A stretch of DNA of 64,000 bases, taken from positions 1,240,001-1,304,000 of the forward strand of contig NZ_CP080647.1 of the NCBI RefSeq assembly GCF_019599145.1, given 5' to 3'. Both the position numbers and the translations under genes were made by a program. The notes beneath the pieces were generated by a model, which was not told the DNA's origin, did not search any database, and saw only the letters and a list, made by a program, of their open reading frames with translations. Positions within the stretch are counted from its first letter, which is position 1. Each line of letters starts with the position of its first letter. Source of the DNA: Streptomyces akebiae (lineage in GTDB: Bacteria; Actinomycetota; Actinomycetes; Streptomycetales; Streptomycetaceae). Shown here in pieces: positions 16,804 through 27,088 of this stretch.

Positions 16804-19007
16804 TGCGGGAAAGACGTTTGTGGGCGGCCCTGCTGGCGGCCCTGCTGATGGTCCTCGGGCTCACGTCGACGCCCGCCTCCGGCCGTACGGACGGGGCGCG
16901 GGAGAAGGCCGCCGCCCAGGTGCTCACCTGGACCGCCGGTGACGACATCACCAAGTACCTGACCGCGCCGCAGACCGCCGTCGCGGGTCCGGCCACCCTG
17001 GTGTTCGAGAACAGCAAGGCGACCGGCAACACCATGGGGATGCCGCACACGTTGACGTTCGACGTCTCCGACCCGGAGTACAACAACGACGTGCCGCTCA
17101 ACATCCTGGCCAACCCGGGCGACGACCAGGGCGGCCGGCACACCGCCGAGGTCACGCTCGCCCCCGGCCGCTACCGCTACTACTGCACGATCCCCGGGCA
17201 CGGCCAGATGCAGGGCATCCTCGTGGTGACCGAGGGCACCGGCGAGGACACCACCGCGCCGGAGACCTCGGCGGAGATCACCGGGACGCAGAACAGCGCG
17301 GGCGCGTACGTCGGTTCGGCCTTGGTGACGGTGAAGGCGAGCGACCCGGGCGGCTCGGGTGTCGAGCGGATCGAGTACGCCGTCGGTGACGCCGGAGCCT
17401 GGCTGCCGTACACCACGCCGGTGGTGGTCAACCAGGTCGGCACGCACAGGGTCCGCTACCGTGCGGTCGACAAGGCGGGCAACACGGCGGCGGAGAAGAG
17501 CGTCGCGTTCACCGTCGTCGCCCCGCCGACCGACGACACGACCGCGCCGGAGACCTCGGCGACGGTGGCCGGCGAGAAGAACCCCCAGGGCGACTACGTG
17601 TCCATGGCGACGGTCACCGTCTCCGCGTCGGACACCGGGTCGGGGGTCAACACCATCGAGTACGCCCTCGGCGACTCGGGGGCCTGGCAGACATACACGG
17701 CGCCCGTGATGGTGCACGAGGTCGGCACGCACAAGGTGCGGTACCGGGCCACGGACAAGGCGGGCAACGTCGCCGCCGAGAAGAGCGTCGGCTTCACCGT
17801 CGTCGCACCGCCCGTCGACGACACCACGCCCCCGGTGACGGGCGTGACCGTCGAGGGCGACCGGAACTCCGCCGGCGCGTACCTGAAGAGCGCCAAGGTC
17901 ACCGTCAGCGCCACGGACCACGGCGGCTCGGGTGTCGCCGCCGTCGAGTACTCGCTGGACGGCGGCCCCTACCTCGCGTACACCGCGCCCGTGGTGGTCG
18001 ACCGGGCGGGCACCCACACGGTCGCGTACCGGGCGAGCGACAAGGCGGGCAACACGGCCGCCGCGCGCTCGGTCAGCTTCACCGTGGTGGCGGGCGGTGG
18101 GGTTCCCGCGCCCAACTGCGCCGAGTACGACGAGAGGTTGACGGTCTTCGTCGGCACGGTCGACTCGGGGGTGCCGAACCGGGTCACGAACAACCGGTGC
18201 CGGATCAACGAGTTGATCGAGGACGAGAAGGAGTGGACGTCCCACGCGCTGTTCCTGAAGCACGTGGACGCCGTCCTCGACAAGCTGTTCCGGGAAGGGG
18301 TCGTCGACCTGCGCGAGTACACGGCCGTGAAGGAGGCGGCGGAGGAGTCCGGCATCGGCAGGCCCGGTCAGACGGAGGGCTACCGCACGATCCTGGACGG
18401 CACGGCCGAGTCGTTCGCCAAGTGGCAGCAGGTGGGCGGCGGTTCGTTCGGGCTGAACACCGACGGCTCGATCACCTCGGGGACGACGAAGGCCGGGCTC
18501 GGCATGCTGTGGTTCCCCGAGCGGAAGTACGGCGACTTCTCGCTGCGCCTGCAGTGGCGTGACGACGCGCCCGGCACGTCGAACGCCAACTCCGGTGTGT
18601 TCGTGCGCTTCCCCTCGGTCCACGACCATCCGGAGGAGTCGCGGCCGGAGTGGGTGGCCATCAAGTACGGCCATGAGGTGCAGGTCCTCGACCGGCCCGA
18701 CGGCGACATGTACAAGACGGGGTCGGTCTACGGCTTCGACCGGGTGGGGCTCGCCGGTGCGGGCGTCACCCAGAAGGGCACCTGGAACGACTACGAGATC
18801 AGGGTGGTCGACCAGCACTACTCGGTCTACCGCAACGGAATCCTGATCAACGAGTTCGACAACATCGGCGGGCAGGACTTCACCCCGCCCCGCTCGGACG
18901 ACCCGGGCACGGACGGGCGACGGTTCGCCTCCGGCCACATCGGGCTCCAGGTGCACGGCACGACGGATGTCGTCTCCTACCGCGACATCCGGATCAAGGA
19001 ACTGTAG
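16803..19007 (+). CDS. Secreted plastocyanin-like, Ig-repeat, DUF1080 protein
   Basis: A 734-residue multidomain secreted protein. A signal peptide (AALLAALLMVLGLTSTPASG) leads to a cupredoxin domain (residues ~35-145) whose type 1 copper site is visible: His in MPHTL, then C-x4-H-x4-M in CTIPGHGQM. Three Ig-like OmpL47/chitobiase-type repeats follow, each with DTTAPETS, YVS/YVG, YRA-DKAGN and AAEKSV motifs. The C-terminal ~200 residues are a DUF1080/3-keto-disaccharide hydrolase concanavalin-like fold (GMLWFPERKYGDFSLRLQW, NSGVFVRFP). With the upstream dehydrogenase this looks like a copper-linked extracellular sugar-oxidation pair. Confidence 0.9.
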   Translation: MRERRLWAALLAALLMVLGLTSTPASGRTDGAREKAAAQVLTWTAGDDITKYLTAPQTAVAGPATLVFENSKATGNTMGMPHTLTFDVSDPEYNNDVPLNILANPGDDQGGRHTAEVTLAPGRYRYYCTIPGHGQMQGILVVTEGTGEDTTAPETSAEITGTQNSAGAYVGSALVTVKASDPGGSGVERIEYAVGDAGAWLPYTTPVVVNQVGTHRVRYRAVDKAGNTAAEKSVAFTVVAPPTDDTTAPETSATVAGEKNPQGDYVSMATVTVSASDTGSGVNTIEYALGDSGAWQTYTAPVMVHEVGTHKVRYRATDKAGNVAAEKSVGFTVVAPPVDDTTPPVTGVTVEGDRNSAGAYLKSAKVTVSATDHGGSGVAAVEYSLDGGPYLAYTAPVVVDRAGTHTVAYRASDKAGNTAAARSVSFTVVAGGGVPAPNCAEYDERLTVFVGTVDSGVPNRVTNNRCRINELIEDEKEWTSHALFLKHVDAVLDKLFREGVVDLREYTAVKEAAEESGIGRPGQTEGYRTILDGTAESFAKWQQVGGGSFGLNTDGSITSGTTKAGLGMLWFPERKYGDFSLRLQWRDDAPGTSNANSGVFVRFPSVHDHPEESRPEWVAIKYGHEVQVLDRPDGDMYKTGSVYGFDRVGLAGAGVTQKGTWNDYEIRVVDQHYSVYRNGILINEFDNIGGQDFTPPRSDDPGTDGRRFASGHIGLQVHGTTDVVSYRDIRIKEL

Positions 19008-19015
19008 GGAACCCC

Positions 19016-19050
19016 GGTGGCCCGCGCCCCGTGCGGGGGCGCGGGCCACC
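19016..19050. terminator. Strong bidirectional terminator
   Basis: A perfect 15-pair stem (GGTGGCCCGCGCCCC with its complement) and 5-base loop exactly between two convergent genes. Confidence 0.85.
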
Positions 19051-19051
19051 G

Positions 19052-20062
19052 TCATGTCTTCTTCGCCCTGCTCGGCTGCACCCGCTTCGGCTCCCCCGGC
19101 ATCTTCGGGTACTCCGGCGGATACGGCAGGTCCCCCAGCCCGTGGTCGTGTTCGTCCCGCGCCGCCAGCTCCAGCAGCGCCTCCAGGGAGAACGCGTGCT
19201 CGTCCATGTCCGCGTGGACGTCACCGACCTCGGCGAAACGCCCCGGCATGGTCCCCAGATCGAAGTCGCGCGGCACGGCGACTCCCACCTCGTCCCAGGT
19301 GAGGGGCGCGGAGACGGGGGCGTGCGGGCGGGGTCGTACGGAGTAGGCGGAGGCGATGGTGCGGTCGCGGGCGGTCTGGTTGTAGTCGACGAAGATCTTC
19401 GCGCCGCGTTCTTCCTTCCACCAGGCCGTGGTCACCTGATCCGGCATCCGGCGCTCCAGTTCACGGGCGACGGCGATGGCCGAGCGGCGTACCTGGGCGA
19501 AGGTCCAGTCGGGCCGGATCGGCACGAAGACGTGCAGGCCACGGCCGCCGGAGGTCTTGGGCCAGCCGCGCAGACCGCCGTACTCGTGGAGGACCTCGCG
19601 CAGCTCGTGCGCGGCGCGCACCGCGTCGGCGTAGTCGGTGCCGGGCTGCGGGTCGAGGTCGATGCGGAGTTCGTCGGGCCGGTCGACGTCGTCGCGGCGG
19701 ACGGGCCACGGGTGGAAGGTGAGTGTGCCGAACTGGGCGGCCCAGACGACGGCGGCGACCTCGGTGGGGCACATCTCGTCCGCGCTGCGGCCGCTGGGGA
19801 AGGTGATGTGCGCGGTGGGGATCCAGTCGGGCATGTTCTTGGGGGCGCGCTTCTGGAAGAAGTTCTCGCCCGTCACGCCCTCCGGGTAGCGCTCCAGGGT
19901 GGTGGGCCGGTCGCGCAGGGCCCGCAGGATGCCGGGGCCGACGGCGATGTAGTACCGGGCGAGGTCCAGCTTGGTGAAGCCGCGCTCCGGGAAGAAGATC
20001 CTGTCGGGGCTGGACAGCCGGACCGTCCGCCCCGCCGCCTCCAGTTCCACCGCTTCACCCAT
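19052..20062 (-). CDS. LigD-type polymerase/primase (NHEJ LigPol)
   Basis: A 336-residue protein from ATG 20062 (MGEAVELEAAGRTVRLSS). It is the archaeo-eukaryotic-primase-type polymerase domain of LigD as a stand-alone protein: LERYPEGVTGENFFQKRAP, the catalytic RIDLDPQPGT (Asp pair), SGGRGLHVFVPI with the conserved His, and VDYNQTARDRTIASAYSVRP. In bacterial non-homologous end joining it fills gaps at ends bound by Ku. It is divergent from the matching ligase gene 90 bases away; Ku is not in the window. Confidence 0.93.
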   Translation of the reverse strand: MGEAVELEAAGRTVRLSSPDRIFFPERGFTKLDLARYYIAVGPGILRALRDRPTTLERYPEGVTGENFFQKRAPKNMPDWIPTAHITFPSGRSADEMCPTEVAAVVWAAQFGTLTFHPWPVRRDDVDRPDELRIDLDPQPGTDYADAVRAAHELREVLHEYGGLRGWPKTSGGRGLHVFVPIRPDWTFAQVRRSAIAVARELERRMPDQVTTAWWKEERGAKIFVDYNQTARDRTIASAYSVRPRPHAPVSAPLTWDEVGVAVPRDFDLGTMPGRFAEVGDVHADMDEHAFSLEALLELAARDEHDHGLGDLPYPPEYPKMPGEPKRVQPSRAKKT

Positions 20063-20151
20063 GCGAGCCACGGTAGGCGGAACGACAGAATGCCGCATAC
20101 CGGACGAAGCTCGGCGCGCGGCGGCGGAATCGCGGTCGCAGAATCGGAGGC

Positions 20152-21228
20152 ATGGATCTTCCGGTGATGCCGCCCGTGAAACCGATGCTCGCCAAGTCCG
20201 TGGCGAAGATCCCGCCGGACATGCACTACGAGGCGAAGTGGGACGGGTTCCGGGCGATCGTGTTCCGCGACGGGCCCGAGGTGGAGATCGGCAGCCGCAC
20301 CGGAAAGACGCTGACCAGGTACTTCCCCGAGCTGGTGGCGGCCCTGCGGGAGCGGTTGCCCGAGCGCTGTGTGATGGACGGCGAGGTCGTGATCGTCCGG
20401 GACGGGCGACTGGACTTCGACGCGCTCACCGAGCGCATCCACCCCGCGGACTCCCGCGTCCGGATGCTGGCGGGGACGACCCCCGCCTCCTTCGTCGCCT
20501 TCGACATGCTCGCGCTGAACGACGAGTCGCTGCTCGACGTCCCCCTCACCGATCGGCGCGCCCTGCTGGAACTGGCCCTGTCCGGGGTGACCGCGCCGGT
20601 CCATCTCGCGCCGGCGACCACGGACCGCGAGCTGGCCGAGCAGTGGTTCGAACAGTACGAGGGCGCGGGCCTGGACGGGGTGATCGCCAAGCCGCTCACC
20701 CTGCTCTACCGGCAGGACGAGCGGGCCATGTTCAAGATCAAGCACGAGCGGACGGCGGACGTGGTGGTCGCCGGGTACCGCCTCCACAAGAGCGGGCCGG
20801 TGGTCGGCTCGCTGCTGCTGGGCCTCTACGACGACGGGGGCACGCTCCAGCACGTCGGCGTGTGCGCCGCCTTTCCCATGAAGCGGCGCGCGGAACTGGT
20901 GCGGGAGCTGGAGCCACTGCGGCTGGAGGACGTCGCGGAGCACCCTTGGGCCGCCTGGCCCGACGAGGCGGCGCACGAGACGGCACGGTTGCCGGGCGCG
21001 CCGAGCCGCTGGTCCTCGAAGAAGGACTTCTCCTGGGTGCCGCTGCGCCCCGACCAGGTCGCCGAGGTGGCGTACGACCACATGGAGAACGGGGTCCGCT
21101 TCCGCCACACGGCCCGTTTCCGGCGCTGGCGCCCGGACCGCACGGCGGAGAGCTGCACCTACGCGCAGTTGGAGGAGCCGGTGAGGTACGACCTGACGGA
21201 GATCCTCGGCCCCGATGCGGACCGGTGA
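20152..21228 (+). CDS. ATP-dependent DNA ligase, LigD ligase-domain type
   Basis: A 358-residue ligase. Motif I is KWDGFRA with the adenylated Lys in YEAKWDG; later motifs are SRTGKTLT, MDGEVVI, FVAFDMLAL, GVIAKPL and MFKIKHERTADVVVAGY, followed by an OB domain. It seals breaks in NHEJ together with the divergently encoded polymerase. Start choice is uncertain: GGAGG ends one base before ATG 20152, which is too close, so GTG 20164 or ATG 20167 may be used (four or five residues shorter). The NHEJ activities are split over two genes here, as in other streptomycetes. Confidence 0.93.
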   Translation: MDLPVMPPVKPMLAKSVAKIPPDMHYEAKWDGFRAIVFRDGPEVEIGSRTGKTLTRYFPELVAALRERLPERCVMDGEVVIVRDGRLDFDALTERIHPADSRVRMLAGTTPASFVAFDMLALNDESLLDVPLTDRRALLELALSGVTAPVHLAPATTDRELAEQWFEQYEGAGLDGVIAKPLTLLYRQDERAMFKIKHERTADVVVAGYRLHKSGPVVGSLLLGLYDDGGTLQHVGVCAAFPMKRRAELVRELEPLRLEDVAEHPWAAWPDEAAHETARLPGAPSRWSSKKDFSWVPLRPDQVAEVAYDHMENGVRFRHTARFRRWRPDRTAESCTYAQLEEPVRYDLTEILGPDADR

Positions 21229-21268
21229 CGGCCGCCGGGACGGAACGGCGCGGTCCGCTCGTCGGCGC

Positions 21269-22459
21269 TCAGGGCCGCATCAGCACCTTGACGGCCCCGT
21301 CCTGCTTCCGCTGGAACATCTCGTAGGCGTGCGCGGCGTCGGTGAGCGGCACGTGGTGGGTGGCGAAGTCGTCGACACCCAGGGGGTCGTCGTCCGTGAG
21401 GAGGGGCAGGATCTCGTCGGTCCAGGTGCGGACGTTGGCCTGGCCCATGCGCAGCCGTATCTGCTTGTCGAACAGGGTGAGCAGGGGCAGCGGGTCGACC
21501 TTGCCGCCGTAGACACCGGAGAGGGAGATCGTGCCGCCGCGTCGTACGAGTTCGATGGCGGCGTGGAGGGCGGCGAGCCGGTCCACGCCGAGGCGTTCCG
21601 TGAGCCGTGAGCCGATGGCCCGGGGCAGCCGTCCGGTCGCGTTCTGGGCGAGCCGGGCGGCCGCGCTGCCATGGGCCTCGGTGCCGACGGCGTCGATCAC
21701 GGAGTCGGGGCCGCGTCCGGCGGTCCGGTCCTGGATGGCGCCGACCAGTTCCTTCTCGTGGTCGAAGTCCCTGAGGTCGAAGGTCTGTACGCCCCGCTCG
21801 CGCGCCCGGCTCAGCCGCTCGGGCACCAGGTCGACCCCGAACACCTGCTCGGCGCCGCGTTGCAGGGCCACCCGGCAGGCCATGTCACCGATGGGTCCGA
21901 GGCCGAGCACGGCGACGCTGCCGCCGGGCGGGATGTGCGCGTACTCGACCGCCTGCCAGGCGGTGGGGAGCACGTCGGAGAGGTAGAGGTACCGGTCGTC
22001 GGGCGGCCCCTCCGGCACCTTGATCGGCCCGAACTGGGCCTGCGGGACGCGCAGGTACTCGGCCTGGGCCCCCGGGACCGAGCCGTACAGCCGGGTGTAG
22101 CCGAAAAGGGCCGCGCCCATGCCCTCGCTGGTGCACTGGGTGGTCTCGCACTGGGTGGGGAGCCCGGTGAGACACATCCAGCAGCTGCCGCAGGCGATCT
22201 GGAACGGCACGACGACCCGGTCCCCGGCCGCCAGGTCGGGGACGCCGGCGCCGACCTCCTCGACGATGCCCATGGGTTCGTGGCCGAGGATGTCGCCCGG
22301 CGTCATGAACGGGGTGAGCACCTCGTACAGGTGCAGATCGGAGCCGCAGAGCCCGGTGGAGGTGATCCGGATGATCGCGTCGGTCGGCTCCTTCAGCTCC
22401 GGATCGGGCACGGTCTCCACGCGCACGTCCCGCTTGCCCTGCCACGTCACTGCCTTCAT
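21269..22459 (-). CDS. Zinc-dependent alcohol dehydrogenase (formaldehyde dehydrogenase-like)
   Basis: A 396-residue medium-chain dehydrogenase from ATG 22459 (MKAVTWQGKRDVRVE), GGAG ten bases upstream. Catalytic zinc residues are in STGLCGSDLHLY and GHEPMGIVEEVG; the Rossmann loop is VLGLGPIGDMACR. The structural zinc lobe reads CGSCWMCLTGLPTQC, with the expected four cysteines. Substrate is not predictable; relatives are annotated as glutathione-independent formaldehyde or threonine-type dehydrogenases. It is divergent from the DUF3048 lipoprotein. Confidence 0.9.
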   Translation of the reverse strand: MKAVTWQGKRDVRVETVPDPELKEPTDAIIRITSTGLCGSDLHLYEVLTPFMTPGDILGHEPMGIVEEVGAGVPDLAAGDRVVVPFQIACGSCWMCLTGLPTQCETTQCTSEGMGAALFGYTRLYGSVPGAQAEYLRVPQAQFGPIKVPEGPPDDRYLYLSDVLPTAWQAVEYAHIPPGGSVAVLGLGPIGDMACRVALQRGAEQVFGVDLVPERLSRARERGVQTFDLRDFDHEKELVGAIQDRTAGRGPDSVIDAVGTEAHGSAAARLAQNATGRLPRAIGSRLTERLGVDRLAALHAAIELVRRGGTISLSGVYGGKVDPLPLLTLFDKQIRLRMGQANVRTWTDEILPLLTDDDPLGVDDFATHHVPLTDAAHAYEMFQRKQDGAVKVLMRP

Positions 22460-22590
22460 CGTGCCCACACTCCGTTCCCTCGCCTCGGTCAGCAGGTGCC
22501 GCCCGAGTACCCGGCGCCTCACCCCCGAACCAGTCAGGAACAATCCACTATGGCTATTCATGAACGGATAAGTGCACAATCGGATGCATC

Positions 22591-23625
22591 ATGAGCGACT
22601 TGAGCACGGTGAGCGACAGATCGCGGATGCGGCGGGTCCGAAGAGCGCGGATACGGCGGATCCGGCGCGGCTCGACGCGGGGGGCGCTGCTCGCCGCCGT
22701 GGTCGCGGGCGTGCTGCTGGCGGGCTGCACCTCGACCGGCACGGACGGCGACGACGGACGCGGGCGGGAAGACACTCGCCGGGACGACCGGAGCAGCGCT
22801 CCGCCGGTCGGACCGGTACTCGCCGTGAAGATCGACAACGCCTCCGCCGCCCGCCCCCAGACCGGCCTCGACGCCGCGGACATCGTCTACGCCGAGCAGG
22901 TCGAGGGTGGCCTCAGTCGACTGATGGCCGTGTACGCCACACGGTTCCCGGAGGCGGTCGGCCCCGTACGCAGCGCCCGGGAGTCCGACCTGGAGCTGCT
23001 GCGCCAGTTCGACGAGCCGACCCTGGCCTTCTCGGGCGCGCAGGGCAAGCTCCTTCCGCTGATCGACGGGGCGCCGCTGCAGGCGAAGACCCCCGAGGAC
23101 GCCGGCGACGCCTACTTCCGGGGCGACGAGAAGCCCGCACCGCACAACCTGTACCTGCGCCCCGGTGAACTGATGGGTTCCGCGCCGGGCGCCGACGCCC
23201 TCACCACCGGCTTCCGCTACGGCCCCGCGCCCTCGGGCGGCACCCCCGAGGACTCCCGTACCGTGCGCTACCCGGCGGCCCGTTTCACCTTCACGTGGTC
23301 CGACGACAGCCGCCGCTGGGAGGTCTCGATGGACGGCCGCCCGACGATCACCACCGACGACGTCCGCGTCGCCCCGGCCACGGTGGTGGTCCAGTACGTG
23401 ACCGTCCGCGAGTCCCGGTTCCGCGACTTCCTCGGCAACAACACCCCGTACACGGAGACGGTCGGCTCGGGCCGGGCGGAGGTACTGCGGGACGGCAGGG
23501 TCTTCGAGGCCGACTGGGCGCGGAAGACCGCGACGGACGGCACGGCCTTCACGACGACGGACGGCGAACCGATGAACTTCGCCGAGGGCCAGGTATGGGT
23601 GGTGTACGCCGCCGACTCCCCGTAG
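22591..23625 (+). CDS. DUF3048 (YerB-like) lipoprotein
   Basis: A 344-residue protein with a highly basic N-terminus, a membrane segment and the lipobox LLAGC (Cys ~45), so it is anchored outside the cell. The DUF3048 core is evident: VLAVKIDNASAARPQTGL, ADIVYAEQVEGGLSR, VGPVRSARESDLELL, then YTETVGSGRAEVLRDGRV and WARKTATDGT. The function of this family is unknown; wall-associated roles are suspected. ATG 22627 is an alternative start. Its stop is 20 bases before the convergent MarR gene. Confidence 0.88.
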   Translation: MSDLSTVSDRSRMRRVRRARIRRIRRGSTRGALLAAVVAGVLLAGCTSTGTDGDDGRGREDTRRDDRSSAPPVGPVLAVKIDNASAARPQTGLDAADIVYAEQVEGGLSRLMAVYATRFPEAVGPVRSARESDLELLRQFDEPTLAFSGAQGKLLPLIDGAPLQAKTPEDAGDAYFRGDEKPAPHNLYLRPGELMGSAPGADALTTGFRYGPAPSGGTPEDSRTVRYPAARFTFTWSDDSRRWEVSMDGRPTITTDDVRVAPATVVVQYVTVRESRFRDFLGNNTPYTETVGSGRAEVLRDGRVFEADWARKTATDGTAFTTTDGEPMNFAEGQVWVVYAADSP

Positions 23626-23645
23626 CGGTGCGCCGGGCAGAGCGC

Positions 23646-24101
23646 CTAGCGGAGCGCCTCCGCCGGGCTGCGCAGTTCCTCCGCCGCGTCGGCCACCCGT
23701 CGGATCAGCTCGAAGAACACGTCCTGCTCCTCGGCCGACAACGGAGCCAGGAACACCTGGTTCATCCGCGCCGTCCGCACCGTGAGCCTGCGGTGCGTCC
23801 GCACCCCGTCGTCCGTGAGCCGCAGCAGGAACCGTCGCCCGTCCTGCGGATCGCGCACCTTGTCGAGGAGCCCCCGGCGCCCGAGCCGGGTGATGACCTC
23901 GGACATCGTCGACCGGTCGAGCCCCACCCGCTCCCCGACCGTGCGCTGGTCGAGCCCCGGTTCGGCGACGAGGGTGTTGAGGACCGCGAACTGCGGCGAG
24001 GTGATCTCCTCGGAGACCATCACGTTCCACAGCAGGTAGTGGGCCTGCTGCAGCCGTCGGGCCAGGTGCCCGGGGTGGGTGGAGAGGTCCACCGCGGCCA
24101 T
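23646..24101 (-). CDS. pcaV: MarR-family regulator of protocatechuate genes (PcaV-like)
   Basis: A 151-residue winged-helix protein from ATG 24101 with GAGGAG eight bases upstream. The MarR core is clear: TSPQFAVLNTLVAEPGLDQRTVGERVGLDRSTMSEVITRLGRRGLL and the wing KVRDPQDGRRFLLRLT. It is divergent from pcaH. In S. coelicolor, PcaV, a MarR protein in the same position, represses the pca operon and is released by protocatechuate; orthology is inferred from context and sequence. Confidence 0.8.
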   Translation of the reverse strand: MAAVDLSTHPGHLARRLQQAHYLLWNVMVSEEITSPQFAVLNTLVAEPGLDQRTVGERVGLDRSTMSEVITRLGRRGLLDKVRDPQDGRRFLLRLTDDGVRTHRRLTVRTARMNQVFLAPLSAEEQDVFFELIRRVADAAEELRSPAEALR

Positions 24102-24120
24102 GTGCGCTCCTCGGCTCGAC

Positions 24121-24143
24121 AATTCGTCCGTGCACTGAACGAT
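24121..24143. promoter_or_regulatory. Candidate MarR operator in the pca divergent region
   Basis: An imperfect inverted repeat TCGTCC-N8-GAACGA surrounding GTGCAC lies 20 bases upstream of the MarR start. It is the best dyad I see in this intergenic region, but the match is weak. Confidence 0.25.
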
Positions 24144-24374
24144 ACCCGCCACCCCTTGGCCCGTGTCCATAACCCGTACCCCTGCGATCTGGCTCTTTTC
24201 GCAGGCCTTGACGACGGAGCCGACGAGTGGCAGCGTGAAAGAAACTTCACTGGAATGCTCAGTGCCCTGATTAACTGGTCACCGGGTGCGCGGACGGGAT
24301 GGGGCCTCACGCCGCCGTGGGGCGCGATCCGGACCCCCTACTTCCACGAGACCCCCGACACCTCAGGAATCCCC

Positions 24375-25148
<774 letters not shown>

Positions 25149-25154
25149 CCTGCC

Positions 25155-25760
25155 ATGACGAAGATCGACACCAGCCGCCCTGAGACGGTGCTCCCGACCC
25201 CCTCGCACACGGTCGGTCCCTTCTACGGCCACGCCCTGCCCTTCCCCGGCGGCGGCGACATCGCTCCCCTCGGCCACCCCGACACCATCTCCCTCCAGGG
25301 CCACATCCGCGACGGCGAGGGCAACCCGCTGCCGGACGCCTTCCTGGAGCTGTGGGGCCCCGACCCGGACGGCAACGTCTCCCGGGTCGACGGTTCCATG
25401 CGCCGCGACCCCGCGAGCGGCGGCTTCCTGGGCCGCAACGGCGTGGAGTTCACCGGCTGGGGCCGCGTCCAGACCGACGCCAGCGGTCACTGGACCGCGC
25501 GTACGCTGCGGCCCGGCGCACGCGGGCGGAACGCGCCGTACCTCAGCGTGTGCGTCTTCGCGCGGGGCCTGCTGGTCCACCTGTTCACCCGGATCTACCT
25601 GCCGGGCGACGACGCCGCGCTGGCCGCCGACCCGCTGCTCTCCCGCGTGGACGAGGCGCGCCGGGGCACGTTGATCGCCGAGGACCAGGGCAACGGCACC
25701 TACCGTTTCGACATCCGCCTTCAGGGCGAAGGCGAAACGGTCTTCCTGGAGTTCCAGTGA
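25155..25760 (+). CDS. pcaG: Protocatechuate 3,4-dioxygenase alpha subunit
   Basis: A 201-residue alpha subunit, homologous to PcaH but lacking iron ligands; it shapes the active site. Typical segments are PTPSHTVGPFYGHALPF, DAFLELWGPDPDG and HLFTRIYLPGDD. It begins six bases after pcaH and its stop overlaps the pcaB start (GTGA). Confidence 0.95.
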   Translation: MTKIDTSRPETVLPTPSHTVGPFYGHALPFPGGGDIAPLGHPDTISLQGHIRDGEGNPLPDAFLELWGPDPDGNVSRVDGSMRRDPASGGFLGRNGVEFTGWGRVQTDASGHWTARTLRPGARGRNAPYLSVCVFARGLLVHLFTRIYLPGDDAALAADPLLSRVDEARRGTLIAEDQGNGTYRFDIRLQGEGETVFLEFQ

Positions 25761-27088
25761 CTTCTGCTGACGCCGACACCGGTCTGCTCGCCCCCGGGTG
25801 GACCGGTTCCCCGGCCGCGGCCGCGACCAGCGACGCCGCCTATCTGCGGGCGCTGCTCGACGCCGAGGCCGCGCTGACCCGCGCCCAGGCTGCCCTGGGG
25901 CTGGTCCCCGCCGCGGCCGGACCCGCGGTGACCTCGGCGGCCGACGCCGCCACGCTGGACGTACGCTCCCTCGCGGAACGCGCGCGGGGCGGCGGCAACC
26001 CGGTGATCCCGCTGGTCGCGGACCTCACCGAGGCGGTCGGCCCGGAGTACGGTCCGTACGTCCACCGGGGCGCCACCAGCCAGGACATCCTGGACACGGC
26101 GACGATGCTGGTCGCCGCGCGCACCCTCGACCTGGTCCTGGCCGACCTAGGCCGTACGGAGTCCGCGCTGGCCGTGCTCGCCGCCGCGCACCGGAACACC
26201 GCGATGCCCGGCCGCACCCTCACCCAGCACGCCGTGCCGACGACCTTCGGCCTGAAAGCGGCCGGCTGGCGCTCACTGCTGCTGGACGCCCGGGACCGAC
26301 TCGCCGTCGTACGGGCGACGCTGCCCGCCCAACTCGGGGGCGCGGCAGGCACAGCGGCGGCGTTCACCGTCTTCGGGGCGACCGACACCCATGCCCTGAG
26401 TGCCGCCTACGCCCGTGAACTCGGCCTCCACACACCCGAGTTGCCCTGGCACACCCTGCGTACCCCGATCGCGGACCTGGCCGGAGCGCTGGCGTTCGCC
26501 GCCGGGGCCCTGGGGAAGATCGCGGCGGACGTGCTCACCCTGGCCCGTACCGAGATCGCGGAGGTCGCCGAGGGCAGCGGGGGCGGCTCGTCGGCGATGC
26601 CGCACAAGGCGAACCCGGTACGGTCGACGCTGATCGCGGCGGCGGCCCGGCGGGCGCCCCACCTGGCGGCGACGCTGTACGGGTCGCTGGCCGCCGAGGA
26701 CGAACGGCCGGCCGGGGCGTGGCACGCCGAGTGGGAGCCGCTGCGCGAACTGCTCCGCCTGGTCGGGGGCGCCGCCCGGGACGCGGTCGAACTCACGCGA
26801 GGGCTCCGGGTCGACACCGACGCGATGCGCCGGCACCTGGACCTCACCCACGGGTTGATCGTCTCGGAGCGGCTGGCCGCCGAGCTGGCCCCGGTGCTGG
26901 GCAGAGCCCGCGCCAGGGAGCTGCTCACCCGTACCGCCGAGCGCGTCTACGCCGAAGGGCGCTCGCTGGGCGAACTGCTGGTCGAGGAAACGGAGTTGAA
27001 GGACCTGGACCTCGCCGACCTCACGGACCCCACCCGCTACACCGGCTCCGCCGGAGCCCTCACCGACCGTGCCCTGGAGCGACGTTGA
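25757..27088 (+). CDS. pcaB: 3-Carboxy-cis,cis-muconate cycloisomerase
   Basis: A 443-residue fumarase/aspartase-superfamily enzyme starting at GTG 25757, inside the pcaG stop. It lactonises 3-carboxymuconate to gamma-carboxymuconolactone. Superfamily signatures are HRGATSQDILDTATM, QHAVPTTFGLKAAGW and the mobile-loop GGSSAMPHKANPV with catalytic Ser. The stop overlaps the next start (TTGA). Confidence 0.95.
   Translation: MTSADADTGLLAPGWTGSPAAAATSDAAYLRALLDAEAALTRAQAALGLVPAAAGPAVTSAADAATLDVRSLAERARGGGNPVIPLVADLTEAVGPEYGPYVHRGATSQDILDTATMLVAARTLDLVLADLGRTESALAVLAAAHRNTAMPGRTLTQHAVPTTFGLKAAGWRSLLLDARDRLAVVRATLPAQLGGAAGTAAAFTVFGATDTHALSAAYARELGLHTPELPWHTLRTPIADLAGALAFAAGALGKIAADVLTLARTEIAEVAEGSGGGSSAMPHKANPVRSTLIAAAARRAPHLAATLYGSLAAEDERPAGAWHAEWEPLRELLRLVGGAARDAVELTRGLRVDTDAMRRHLDLTHGLIVSERLAAELAPVLGRARARELLTRTAERVYAEGRSLGELLVEETELKDLDLADLTDPTRYTGSAGALTDRALERR

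Noticed and set aside
15672..19007. 1111-codon rightward frame including the plastocyanin protein
   Set aside because: The first ~377 codons are a shifted reading of the sugar dehydrogenase gene; the real start is ATG 16803.
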